A DNA stretch of 64,000 nt from Methanolinea sp. (GTDB lineage Archaea > Halobacteriota > Methanomicrobia > Methanomicrobiales > Methanospirillaceae), in assembly GCA_030055515.1 (NCBI GenBank), contig JASFYI010000002.1, forward strand, positions 127,290-191,289. The letters are read 5' to 3'. The position numbers and the translations under genes were made by a program. Positions 26,425 through 34,592 of the stretch are shown one piece after another. Within the stretch, counting starts at the first letter, position 1. The number at the start of each line of letters is the position of its first letter. Below the pieces are notes generated by a model. That model made no database searches and was not told where the DNA came from. It worked only from the letters and a program-made list of their open reading frames with translations.

Positions 26425-27675
26425 ATGCTCCGGCTCTCCATCCTCCCGCTCGCAATCGTCCTCGTGTGCGCGGCGTGGGTCTCCGCGGGAACCGCGGGGG
26501 AGAGGGCGGCATCCTTCGTCGGGGTGACCTCGGTATCGCTCGAGCCCACGGTCTTCTCAGGCGGGGATTCGGGGACGATAACCGTGCAGGTGAAGAACAG
26601 CGGCCAGGATCCCGTCCCGATCGCCCGGGCCGAGATCCTCTCCGGCGATGTCTCGGTCCTGAATTACCAGACGTACGACTCGGTCGGGGTGCTCGGGCCC
26701 GGGAACACGATGACGTTCACGTTCCACGTGAGGGCGGGCGAGAGGGACGGCATCTTCTTCCCGATGTTCTACCTCGACTTCACGGAGGCAGGGAGCCTCC
26801 GGTACCCCGTCGCGCTCGAGGTCGATTCGACGCCCGTTTCCCTGAGCGTCGTGGACGCACCGGGGTCCCTCTCGCCCGGCACGAAGAACAGGATCACGCT
26901 CTCCGTGAACAATCCACGGAGGAATGCCGTGAACAGCGTGGCGGTCACCCTGCGGGGCGAGGGGATCCGGACGACGCAGGAGAGTATCTTCATCGGGACG
27001 CTCCGCCCCGACGAGTCGAGGAACGTGACCTTCGAGGTCTGGGCGGAGCGCGACACGGAACTCGTCTTTTCCGCCTCCTACCGGAACGGTCCGAACCTCC
27101 ACCGCGCCGACCTCTCGTTCCCGGTGACCGTGGGCGGGAGGGAGACGGCGGCCGACCTCGTCGTGAACAACGTGCGCGTGACGGTGAACGGTCCCCTCGT
27201 CACGGTCACCGGCGACGTGACCAACGCGGGACTGGAGGTCGCGAAGGCCGTCAAGGTGACCGCGGGGAGCCCCGCGGTCCCCGCGGAACCGAACCCGGTC
27301 TACGTGGTCGGTGCACTCGAGCCGGACGATTTCTCGAGCTTCGAGGTCACCTGCACCGCCCGGCGGGGGGATTCCATCCCGCTCCTCATCCAGTACCGTG
27401 ACACCGAGGGGAACTCGTTCGAGAAGGTGACCACGGTCTCCCTCGAGCGGGGCGTCACGGGAGCTCCCGGGACGGGGAACGTGCAGGGGAATTCCGCCTC
27501 GACTTCCGGCCAGCGCAGGATGGGGGAATTCTTCGGCTTCGGGAGCGGCATAGGGAAGGTGCCTGTCGCCGAGATCGCGGCCGTTGTCGTCGCCGCCGTC
27601 CTCGTCCTCGTCGCGTGGAGGAAAGGGTACATCGCGAGGCTTGCCGGGTTCTTCCGGGACCGAAGACAGGGATGA
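26425..27675 (+). CDS. Exported CARDB-like membrane-anchored protein (cassette 2)
   Basis: A 416-residue protein: signal peptide MLRLSILPLAIVLVCAAW, tandem beta-sandwich repeats (GGDSGTITVQVKNSG; GDVTNAGLEVAKAV), a Ser/Gly-rich linker and a C-terminal membrane helix followed by RKGY. Repeat for repeat it matches the cassette 1 protein at 3039, including the PDDF motif and the YRDTEGN/HKDTDGN box. An in-frame ATG at 26362 would add 21 Gly/Arg-rich residues before the signal peptide; I prefer 26425, where the signal peptide has a normal short n-region. ATPase and permease genes follow immediately. Confidence 0.75.
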   Translation: MLRLSILPLAIVLVCAAWVSAGTAGERAASFVGVTSVSLEPTVFSGGDSGTITVQVKNSGQDPVPIARAEILSGDVSVLNYQTYDSVGVLGPGNTMTFTFHVRAGERDGIFFPMFYLDFTEAGSLRYPVALEVDSTPVSLSVVDAPGSLSPGTKNRITLSVNNPRRNAVNSVAVTLRGEGIRTTQESIFIGTLRPDESRNVTFEVWAERDTELVFSASYRNGPNLHRADLSFPVTVGGRETAADLVVNNVRVTVNGPLVTVTGDVTNAGLEVAKAVKVTAGSPAVPAEPNPVYVVGALEPDDFSSFEVTCTARRGDSIPLLIQYRDTEGNSFEKVTTVSLERGVTGAPGTGNVQGNSASTSGQRRMGEFFGFGSGIGKVPVAEIAAVVVAAVLVLVAWRKGYIARLAGFFRDRRQG

Positions 27676-27681
27676 GGACGC

Positions 27682-28356
27682 GTGGCGGGGGACCCGATCA
27701 TCCGGCTCGTGGACGTGACGAAGGTCTATTCCCTCCCCGCGGGCGACGTCGTTGCCCTTGACCGGGTCTCGATGGAGATCGGGCAGGGGGAGTTCGTCGC
27801 CATCATGGGCCCCTCGGGGTCGGGCAAGACGACCCTCCTCAACCAGCTGGGCTGCCTCGACCGGCCGACGTCGGGGGACCTCTTCATCTGCGGCCGGAAC
27901 GCGCGGGAGATGACCGACAGGGAACTCACGGACCTGAGGCTGCGTGCAATCGGGTACGTCTTCCAGCGGTTCAACCTCATCCCGCTCCTCTCGGCGTACG
28001 AGAACGTCGAGTTCCCGCACCTCCTGAAGCACAGGCGGCCGGACACCTCGGGCCGCATATGGGATCTCCTCGCCGCGGTGGGGATAGACAGGGAGACGGC
28101 GAGGCGCAGGCCCGAGGAACTCTCCGGCGGGCAGCAGCAGCGCGTCGCGATTGCCCGGGCGCTCGTCAACGACCCGCAGATCCTCCTCTGCGACGAGCCG
28201 ACGGGGAACCTCGACTCCGTGACCGGCCAGCAGATCATGGGAGTGCTCTCGGAGCTCCACCGGGCCGGGAGGACGGTCGTGGTCGTCACGCACGACCCGG
28301 GCGTCGCGAAGTACGCGGGGAGGATCGTGAGGGTGAGGGACGGGAGGGTGACATGA
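27682..28356 (+). CDS. MacB/LolD-type ABC transporter ATPase (cassette 2)
   Basis: A 224-residue ATPase, closely related to that of cassette 1: Walker A GPSGSGKTT, signature LSGGQQQR, Walker B ILLCDEPTG, switch histidine in VVTHDP, and FNLIPLLSAYENV. GTG 27682 lies six bases after the CARDB gene stop. Its own stop overlaps the permease start (ATGA). It should energise the permease encoded next. Confidence 0.93.
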   Translation: MAGDPIIRLVDVTKVYSLPAGDVVALDRVSMEIGQGEFVAIMGPSGSGKTTLLNQLGCLDRPTSGDLFICGRNAREMTDRELTDLRLRAIGYVFQRFNLIPLLSAYENVEFPHLLKHRRPDTSGRIWDLLAAVGIDRETARRRPEELSGGQQQRVAIARALVNDPQILLCDEPTGNLDSVTGQQIMGVLSELHRAGRTVVVVTHDPGVAKYAGRIVRVRDGRVT

Positions 28357-29552
28357 GGGACGTCGTCTTTTCGCTCGCCATCCGGAGCATCCGGATCCAC
28401 CTCCTCCGATCGGTCCTCGCAGCGCTCGGGATCGTGATCGGGGTCGTCGCCATCTCCTCCATGGGGATGATGGGCGCGAACATGACGCTCTCCGTGAAGG
28501 ACGAGCTCTCGAGGATGGCAAACGTCGTGGTCATCACGGCGGCATCGGGCCCCGAGGGCGGAGGGTTCAGGGGGCCCGGCGGGGGCGCGGCCGGAGAGAA
28601 GCTCACCGAGGCGGAGTTCCGGGAGATCCAGAGGGTCGCGGAGAAGTACGGCCTCGTGTACGCCGTTTACAGGGAGTCCGACGCGATCCGCGTGGGGGAG
28701 AAGGAGGGGAGGGCGACCGTCTACGGCCTCGACGAGGAGGTCATGCGCCGGGTTTTTTCCCTCTCGGAGGGTGACTTCCCCAAGACCACGGGCTCCGTTG
28801 TCGTCGGTCCCGTCCTCGCGGAACGCTACGACCTCGCGGTCGGGAAGAGGATAAAGATCGGGGACGAGGAGAACGGGCACGTCGCGACCGTGCGCGTCGC
28901 CGGTATCCTCGAGGAGAGGGGGATGTCGCCCGACGTCAACTCCGACACGGCGATCGTGATGGGCGAGAAGCTCTTCACGGGGATCTACGGGAACGAGGGG
29001 GAGTACTCGCAGGTGAACCTCGTCCTTTCCGATGTCAACGAGTCGGCGAGGGCAAGGGAGGAGATCCTCGGGAAGATGAACAGGAAGAAGACGACCGTGA
29101 ACGTGCAGGACAGCAGCCGCATGCGCGAGAGCATCGTCTCCACGCTCGGGACGATGACCACGTTCGTGATGGCGATCGCGGGGATCTCCCTGCTCGTCGC
29201 CGCGACCTCGATCTTCAATGTGATGATGATGTCCGTCACCGAGAGGGTGAGGGAGATAGGGATCATGAGGAGCATCGGTGCCCAGAAGTCCGAGATACGC
29301 AGGATGTTCCTGTACGAGAGCCTCGTCCTCGGCGTGGTCGGGTCCGGGATAGGGGCAGTCCTCTCCCTCCTGATCGGGTGGGTGGTCGTCCTCGCGATGG
29401 TGGGGAAGACCGATTACTTCTTCCTCCCCGAGAGCCTCTCGTACATCCCGTTCGCGGTCCTCGTCGGCACGGGGGTGTGCGTCCTCTCCGGCCTCTACCC
29501 GGCGTGGCGCGCGGCAGACCTCGACCCCGTCGAGGCACTGCGGGCGGAGTGA
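28353..29552 (+). CDS. MacB-like ABC transporter permease (cassette 2)
   Basis: A 399-residue FtsX/MacB permease: N-terminal helix with GIVIGVVAISSMGMM, a large extracytoplasmic domain that has a Gly-rich insertion (GPEGGGFRGPGGG, about residues 65-77), and three C-terminal helices with MMMSVTERVREIGIMRSIG. It ends in YPAWRAADLDPVEALR, as in cassette 1. Substrate unknown; the pairing with an extracellular CARDB-like protein is conserved between both cassettes. Confidence 0.9.
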   Translation: MRDVVFSLAIRSIRIHLLRSVLAALGIVIGVVAISSMGMMGANMTLSVKDELSRMANVVVITAASGPEGGGFRGPGGGAAGEKLTEAEFREIQRVAEKYGLVYAVYRESDAIRVGEKEGRATVYGLDEEVMRRVFSLSEGDFPKTTGSVVVGPVLAERYDLAVGKRIKIGDEENGHVATVRVAGILEERGMSPDVNSDTAIVMGEKLFTGIYGNEGEYSQVNLVLSDVNESARAREEILGKMNRKKTTVNVQDSSRMRESIVSTLGTMTTFVMAIAGISLLVAATSIFNVMMMSVTERVREIGIMRSIGAQKSEIRRMFLYESLVLGVVGSGIGAVLSLLIGWVVVLAMVGKTDYFFLPESLSYIPFAVLVGTGVCVLSGLYPAWRAADLDPVEALRAE

Positions 29553-29645
29553 GAGGGGCTGCCGGAGGGACGGGACGGACCCGCGATACCATAAAGCCGT
29601 CCTCGGGCGATCCTCCCGCAGGACCAGTGCCCGCGGAGGATTCCC

Positions 29646-31613
29646 TTGGAGTTCATCCCCTCTGTCACCCTCCTCATCCTCGTCTCCCTCGCGTTCCTCT
29701 ACGCCGGGTGGAAGTTCCGCGTGCCGAGCGTCGTGTGTTTCCTCGCGGTGGGGGTCCTCGTCGGCCCGTTTGGCCTCGGGGCCATCCGGGACAGTGCCCT
29801 CGTCGGGACGTTCGGGGAGATCGGGGTCATCCTCCTCCTCTTCACGATCGGCCTCGAACTCTCCGTCGAGGACATCGCGCGGTACTGGCGGGTCATCCTC
29901 CTCGGCGGCACCATGCAGGTCTGCACGACCATCGTCGTCATCGCCTCGATCACGTCCGTCCTCGGCTTCCCCTTCAACGAGGCCGTCTTCTTCGGGTTCC
30001 TCGTCTCCCTCTCGAGCACCGCGATCGTGATGAGGGTCCTGCAGGAGCGCGGCGAGGTCGAGAGCCTCGAGGGCACGACCCTCCTCGGCATCCTCGTCTT
30101 CCAGGACCTCGCGATCATCCCGATGATCCTCATCACCCCCCTCCTGATGGGGAGGGAAGGGCCGTCCTACGAGCACCTCCCCCTCGGTGTCGCGAAGGTC
30201 GTCCTCATCCTCGCGGCCATCGTGATCGCCGCGGTGTGGCTGATCCCCGCGCTCCTCGACAGGGTGGCGAGGGAGAGGAACAGGGAACTCTTCCTCCTTT
30301 CCATCGCGGCGATATGCTTTGCGGTCGCGACCCTCACGAGCGCGGCGGGGCTCTCCCTCTCCCTCGGCGCGTTCATCGCCGGGCTCGTGGTGGGGGAATC
30401 CGAGTACTCCCTCGCCGCTCTCTCCGACATCCTCCCCTTCAGGGACCTCTTCGCGGGCATCTTCTTCCTCTCCGTGGGGATGCTCCTTGACGTGCGCGTC
30501 CTGCTCGCGCACTTCCCCGTCGTCGCCTCGGTCATCCTCACCATCTTCTCGGTCAAGTTCCTGACGGGCTGGCTCTCGGTCGCGTCGATAGGGCTGCCGC
30601 CACGCGTCGCGGTCCTCGCGGGCCTCTCCCTCTGCCAGATCGGGGAGTTCTCCTTCGTCCTCGCGAATGCGGGCCTCGGATCCGGCCTCATCACGCTCTC
30701 CACGTACCAGGTCTTCCTCTCGGGCGCGGTTGTCACGATGGCCGCGACCCCGTTCCTGATGGGGGCCGCGGGACCGGTCACGCGCCTCCTCTCCCGGGGG
30801 CGGCCGGCGGGCTTGGGAATGGGGGAGGACGAGGGGGGGATGGGTCCCCCCGCCGGGCAGGCGAACCACGCGGTGATCGCCGGTCTCGGGATGGCGGGCG
30901 AGGCCGTCGCGAGGGCCGCCGAGATCGCGGGGGTGCCCTGCCACGCGATCGCCCTCGACCCGGGGGCGGCCGGGGTGGGAGGCGAGGGGCTCTCCTTCAC
31001 GTACGGGGACGCGACGAGGGAAGAGGTTCTCCTCCACGCCGGGATAGACCGTGCCGCGTTCCTCTTCGTCGCGCTCCCGGAGGAGAGGCAGGCCGAGATC
31101 GTCATCAGGAAGGCCCGGAGGCTCTCGCCCGCGATCCGCATCGTCGCCCTCGCGGACTCCCCGGGAGAGGCGGCAGCGCTGCGGGAGGCAGGTGCACACG
31201 AGGCGATCTCGTCGGGATTCGAGGGGGCGCTCCGCCTCTTCTCGCGTGCCCTTTCGCTCTTCGGCCTCGAAGAGGGGGTGATAGGACCCCTCGTCTCCCG
31301 CATCCGGGCTCACCTGCACCGCGCGTTCTCTGCCCCGGCGGGGGAAGGCCCCCTCCCCGGGGAGAGGAGACTTTTGGACCCCCGCATCTTCCGCGCCGCG
31401 GTGGGGGAGGGGTCAGCCGCGTGCGGGAGGCCGTTGCGGGAGGTGGAGGCAGCGCTCCCTCCGGGGGTTGCGGTCGTCGGGATCGAACGGGGGGGAAAGA
31501 TCCTCGGCGACATCCCCGGCGACCTCCCCCTCGCCCCGGGGGACACGCTCGTTTTCTTCGGCCCGCCGGGGCGCGCGGCGGAGGTCAGGACCCTCGTCAC
31601 GGGCCCGGGGTGA
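29646..31613 (+). CDS. CPA2 cation:proton antiporter with RCK domains
   Basis: A 655-residue KefB/KefC-like transporter. Residues 1-385 form the Na+/H+ exchanger domain with about twelve helices (GVLVGPFGLG, FTIGLELS, SLSSTAIVMRVL). A TrkA-N (RCK) nucleotide-binding domain follows (NHAVIAGLGMAGE, about 407-535) and a TrkA-C domain closes the protein (about 575-650). Most likely K+ or Na+ efflux gated by a nucleotide ligand. I accept TTG 29646 because GGAGGA sits at 29635-29640. The 3' end overlaps the convergent DUF169 gene by 17 bases. Confidence 0.9.
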   Translation: MEFIPSVTLLILVSLAFLYAGWKFRVPSVVCFLAVGVLVGPFGLGAIRDSALVGTFGEIGVILLLFTIGLELSVEDIARYWRVILLGGTMQVCTTIVVIASITSVLGFPFNEAVFFGFLVSLSSTAIVMRVLQERGEVESLEGTTLLGILVFQDLAIIPMILITPLLMGREGPSYEHLPLGVAKVVLILAAIVIAAVWLIPALLDRVARERNRELFLLSIAAICFAVATLTSAAGLSLSLGAFIAGLVVGESEYSLAALSDILPFRDLFAGIFFLSVGMLLDVRVLLAHFPVVASVILTIFSVKFLTGWLSVASIGLPPRVAVLAGLSLCQIGEFSFVLANAGLGSGLITLSTYQVFLSGAVVTMAATPFLMGAAGPVTRLLSRGRPAGLGMGEDEGGMGPPAGQANHAVIAGLGMAGEAVARAAEIAGVPCHAIALDPGAAGVGGEGLSFTYGDATREEVLLHAGIDRAAFLFVALPEERQAEIVIRKARRLSPAIRIVALADSPGEAAALREAGAHEAISSGFEGALRLFSRALSLFGLEEGVIGPLVSRIRAHLHRAFSAPAGEGPLPGERRLLDPRIFRAAVGEGSAACGRPLREVEAALPPGVAVVGIERGGKILGDIPGDLPLAPGDTLVFFGPPGRAAEVRTLVTGPG

Positions 31614-32385
31614 GGGACTCCCCCGCCTGCAGGTTCCTCCCGGCAATCCTCTCCCTCACCCTCGCCCACGTCTCGGTAGCGAGGAAGCTCTCCTCCATCG
31701 CGTCCACGAGGCGCCGGAAGAGTGCCATGGGGAAGGCCATGGAGAGGGAGCCGGGAGGGACGCAGGGCCGCGCCGAGGGGTCGAACATCCCGAGCACCGC
31801 CCGCGGGTCCTCCCTCCCCGCCTCGAGGAGGGGGTAGGAGACGACCGTGCTGCACCCCGAGCCAAAAGGGCAGGTGACACCGTGGAGGTCGGCACGGTCG
31901 AAGTTCGCGAGGGTGAAGAGGCCGGAGAGCGCGTCGCCCCCCGCGAAGAATACCACGACGTCGGGGGAGTCATCCTCGCCGAGGCGGTCCCACCTCCGGA
32001 AGAGGTACTTCCGGTTCCCGGCCGGGAGGAATCGACTCTGGGACGCGAACGCGTCGACGAGTTCCGGGGACCTCTTGTACCTCTCCCCCCTCACGGAGCC
32101 CGGCTTCCCCGTCGAGAGGAAGGAGCGGAAGTCCGGGTCCCTCTCGCGCGCGTACCCGAGGGAGTACCGCGCGCCGCCGCAGGAGAGGGAGCCTTCGCCG
32201 ACGAGGAGGTCCCGGCCACGCCTCACGCGGGCAAGGTCGCAGATGACGCACCGCCACCTCCCCGGAGGAGGCGACTCCGCGAGGCCCGTCTCCCGCGAGG
32301 TGAGTTCGAAGGTGACCGGGAGCTCGCAGGAGGGGAAGAACCTCCCCCACAGCTCCGCGAAGCGATCGCGGAATTCCGTGTCCAC
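31597..32385 (-). CDS. DUF169-family protein
   Basis: A 262-residue soluble protein matching the DUF169 pattern: an N-terminal VTFELTSRE region, a cysteine-containing CVICDLARVRRG, SCGGARYSLG, and C-terminal GVTCPFGSGCSTVVSYP. The function is unknown; conserved Cys pairs suggest metal or cluster binding. GTG 32385, preceded by GGGGGGA, avoids a large overlap with the upstream flavoprotein gene; the frame is open to 32451. It is probably co-transcribed with that flavoprotein. Confidence 0.78.
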   Translation of the reverse strand: MDTEFRDRFAELWGRFFPSCELPVTFELTSRETGLAESPPPGRWRCVICDLARVRRGRDLLVGEGSLSCGGARYSLGYARERDPDFRSFLSTGKPGSVRGERYKRSPELVDAFASQSRFLPAGNRKYLFRRWDRLGEDDSPDVVVFFAGGDALSGLFTLANFDRADLHGVTCPFGSGCSTVVSYPLLEAGREDPRAVLGMFDPSARPCVPPGSLSMAFPMALFRRLVDAMEESFLATETWARVRERIAGRNLQAGESLTPGP

Positions 32386-32419
32386 GTCTGTCCCCCCGCG
32401 CGTGCCGGTGCGGGACCGG

Positions 32420-33112
32420 TCACTCCTCCCCCATCCACCCCATCCGCACATACCAGTCGTACTCGTGGGGCCACCTCTCCCTGTTGTGGAGGACGAGCGC
32501 GCGGAAGTACTCGCGCCTCTCGCGCAGCATCCTCTCCTGCTCGGGGAACGAGATCTCTCCCCGGATCGCCGTGACGAGCCTCTCCCCTAGCTTTCTCGCC
32601 TCTCCCTCCGCCCTCCCGAGCGCGGAGGGGTCCCGCCCGACCGCGACGCCGACCCCGCCGACCGCGACGGCGCCGAGGGCGTTGAGGACGTGGTTGAGGT
32701 ACTCGACCACCCTGTCGTGGTTGCTCCCGCCCGCGGTGCAGACCGAGCACCCGAACTTCCCGGTAAACATCCTGCAGTGGACGGCATCGGCCATCCTGTC
32801 AAAGACCGCCTTCAACGGCGCGGGGACCGAGTCGATGTAGTTCGGTGCCCCGAGCACGAGCCCGTCTGCGCCCATCATCCTCTCGAAGAGCTCGGGGAAG
32901 TCGTCGTCGATGACGCACTCTCCCGTCGCGTAGCACGTCCCGCACGCCCTGCAGTACCCGATGCGGAGGGAATAGACGTCCACGAGCCCGGTCGCCGCGC
33001 CGCGTTCTTCCGCGCCCCGGAGCACTGCCCTGACGAGCCGGAGAGTGCTGCTCTCCTCGCCCCGGGGGCTCGCGATCAACCCGAGGACCTTTTCTGCCAT
33101 GGCACCAGTCAC
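32420..33112 (-). CDS. Iron-sulfur flavoprotein / NADPH-dependent FMN reductase family
   Basis: A 230-residue flavodoxin-fold protein with FMN-binding ASPRGEESSTL near the N-terminus and the compact cluster motif C-x2-C-x2-C-x5-C (Cys54, 57, 60, 66), as in the methanogen iron-sulfur flavoprotein Isf. Isf-type proteins transfer electrons from ferredoxin and can reduce O2 or peroxide. The last 60 residues are unlike the others in this window (REYFRALVLHNRERWPHEYDWY). Start may be ATG 33112 or 33100. Upstream of the DUF169 gene in one transcription unit. Confidence 0.85.
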   Translation of the reverse strand: MTGAMAEKVLGLIASPRGEESSTLRLVRAVLRGAEERGAATGLVDVYSLRIGYCRACGTCYATGECVIDDDFPELFERMMGADGLVLGAPNYIDSVPAPLKAVFDRMADAVHCRMFTGKFGCSVCTAGGSNHDRVVEYLNHVLNALGAVAVGGVGVAVGRDPSALGRAEGEARKLGERLVTAIRGEISFPEQERMLRERREYFRALVLHNRERWPHEYDWYVRMGWMGEE

Positions 33113-33181
33113 TCCACCCGTGACGTGGGGACCGGCCGGGATAAACCTGCCGGTCTCCCGCGGGGCAGGCGACCTAGCGGG

Positions 33182-33976
33182 CTACCTGAAGAAGAGGACC
33201 TTCTTCACGTCCTCTACCGTCAGGCCGTTGTCCATCCCGAGCCCGTACATCACCTGGACTGCCTTCTCGTCGATGAAAGAGAGCGTGGTCACGTTGTTCC
33301 CGGCGTGGAAGAAGATGCTGTCAGGGTACCGGTAGGAGTCACCCTTGAAGCCGAGTGCGTAGAGGAGGGCCCGGAGGAGGTAGTGCGTCCTCTGGTCGCC
33401 CTCCATTTGGTCGTTGAGGTAGATGTCGTACCCCTTCACCTTCGCGCAGGTCGAATCCCCGCACGGGAACTCCCTGTTCAGCCACCCCGGTTCCGACGTG
33501 GTGTCGATTGCCCGCAGCCCCTCGGGCGGGAGGAACTTGATCCGGATATCCCCGGACGTGCCGGTCTTCGTGTTCTCGAAGAGCCGGTTTGACTGCGAGA
33601 GCGCGTTGAACTTCCTGATGAACGCCTCGACCGCCTCCCTGTCGGAGGGACGACCCGCATTCAGCGAGACGGTCGTTCTCTTCGCGGAGAGGGGGAGGCG
33701 CTCGAGGAAGAGGTTCCCGCCGCCGAACGCGACGTCGATGAAGTGGAGGTTAATCTCCTCTGTCGACGTCACCGGGGAGAAGGTCGCCTGCGGGGTTTCC
33801 GCGGGGGTCACGGGCGTTCCCGTCGCCGGTGGCATTGCGGGCGTGGTCCCGGCGGGTGGCGGGGTCGCCTCCGGGACGGGAGCCCGGTGCGCGGCCGGTT
33901 CCGTAACGCAGCCCGCGGCCGCGAGGAGCAGGATGGAGAGGGTAGCGAGGACGGGAAAAATGGCCTGCGTTCGCAT
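33182..33976 (-). CDS. Lipoprotein with DUF2927-like domain
   Basis: A 264-residue exported protein. The signal peptide ends in a lipobox-like LLAAAGC (Cys23), followed by a Pro/Thr/Ala-rich linker (about 24-75) and a folded domain. The C-terminal HYLLRALLYALGFKGDS and the following LSFIDEKAVQVMYG resemble the layout of DUF2927, a catalytically inactive relative of zinc proteases (resemblance by eye, moderate). Two cysteines in FPCGDSTC may pair. ATG 33976 has GGGAAG seven bases upstream; ATG 33982 and 34015 are alternatives. Confidence 0.65.
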   Translation of the reverse strand: MRTQAIFPVLATLSILLLAAAGCVTEPAAHRAPVPEATPPPAGTTPAMPPATGTPVTPAETPQATFSPVTSTEEINLHFIDVAFGGGNLFLERLPLSAKRTTVSLNAGRPSDREAVEAFIRKFNALSQSNRLFENTKTGTSGDIRIKFLPPEGLRAIDTTSEPGWLNREFPCGDSTCAKVKGYDIYLNDQMEGDQRTHYLLRALLYALGFKGDSYRYPDSIFFHAGNNVTTLSFIDEKAVQVMYGLGMDNGLTVEDVKKVLFFR

Positions 33977-34063
33977 GTACATTCTTCCCGGGAGGGAGAC
34001 AATAAGGGTTGCCACGGGCCTTCCCGGCCGGCGGTCCGGGCAACCGGTCGTCTCCCATGATCA

Positions 34064-34090
34064 CCCGTATATGCGATGAGAGCATACGGG
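34064..34090. promoter_or_regulatory. Large inverted repeat between the lipoprotein and aIF-1A genes
   Basis: CCCGTATATGC and GCATACGGG pair over nine bases with a two-base bulge and a seven-base loop. The left arm contains a TATA-like GTATATG about 75 bases before the inferred aIF-1A start. It may be an operator or the start of a structured 5' leader. Confidence 0.4.
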
Positions 34091-34138
34091 TAGTGCACGC
34101 GGGCGACCGGGTCGTTCCCGCAGAGGAGTTGCAGGCCT

Positions 34139-34477
34139 ATTAACCAGAGGAAGGCAGACAGGGAAGAGGAGACCGTCGTCGACACGGCGGCGCCCGGGGG
34201 AGAGCAGGTCATCAGGGTGCGCCTCCCGCAGAAGCGGAACAGGGAGCAGTTCGCGGTCGCCGAGCTGATGCTCGGGTCAAACCACATCAGGGTCCGGTGC
34301 ATCGACGGGGTGACCCGGATGGGACGAATCAAGGGGAAGATGAAGAAGAGGGCGTGGATAAGGGAGGGAGACACCCTCATCGTCACGCCGTGGAGTTTCC
34401 AGGACGACAAGTGCGATATCTCCTACCGGTACACGAAGCCGCAGGTCGACTGGCTCCGGAGGAACCACTACCTCTGA
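34139..34477 (+). CDS. eif1A: Translation initiation factor aIF-1A, apparent ATT start
   Basis: The archaeal eIF1A, which binds the ribosomal A site and promotes scanning and start-codon selection. The OB fold is complete (FAVAELMLGSNHIRVRC, GRIKGKMKKRAWIREGD, VTPWSFQDDKCDISYRYT, then VDWLRRN). The first canonical codon, GTG 34217, lies inside the conserved IRVRLP segment and would delete the N-terminal tail. The frame stays open to 34094 with no ATG, GTG or TTG; an ATT at 34139 gives INQRKADREEE, a plausible tail, and a GAGGAG occurs about 11 bases upstream. With this start it is 112 residues, normal for the family. Confidence 0.88.
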   Translation: MNQRKADREEETVVDTAAPGGEQVIRVRLPQKRNREQFAVAELMLGSNHIRVRCIDGVTRMGRIKGKMKKRAWIREGDTLIVTPWSFQDDKCDISYRYTKPQVDWLRRNHYL

Positions 34478-34592
34478 CATCCCTTTTTCCAGGCGTTCCC
34501 CGGACTTTTCACCCGGGGGATTTCGCGGTTCCCCGCGCACCGCCGCGCACGTGCAGGCGCGCGGGAAAAAGAGTTTTTCGAGGGTTTTTCCC

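Noticed and set aside
27726-31319. A very long antisense open frame (about 1200 codons) across cassette 2 and the antiporter
   Set aside because: It is Asp/Glu/Arg/Pro/Gly-rich, low-complexity and antisense to four clear genes; long antisense frames are expected at this GC content and codon bias.
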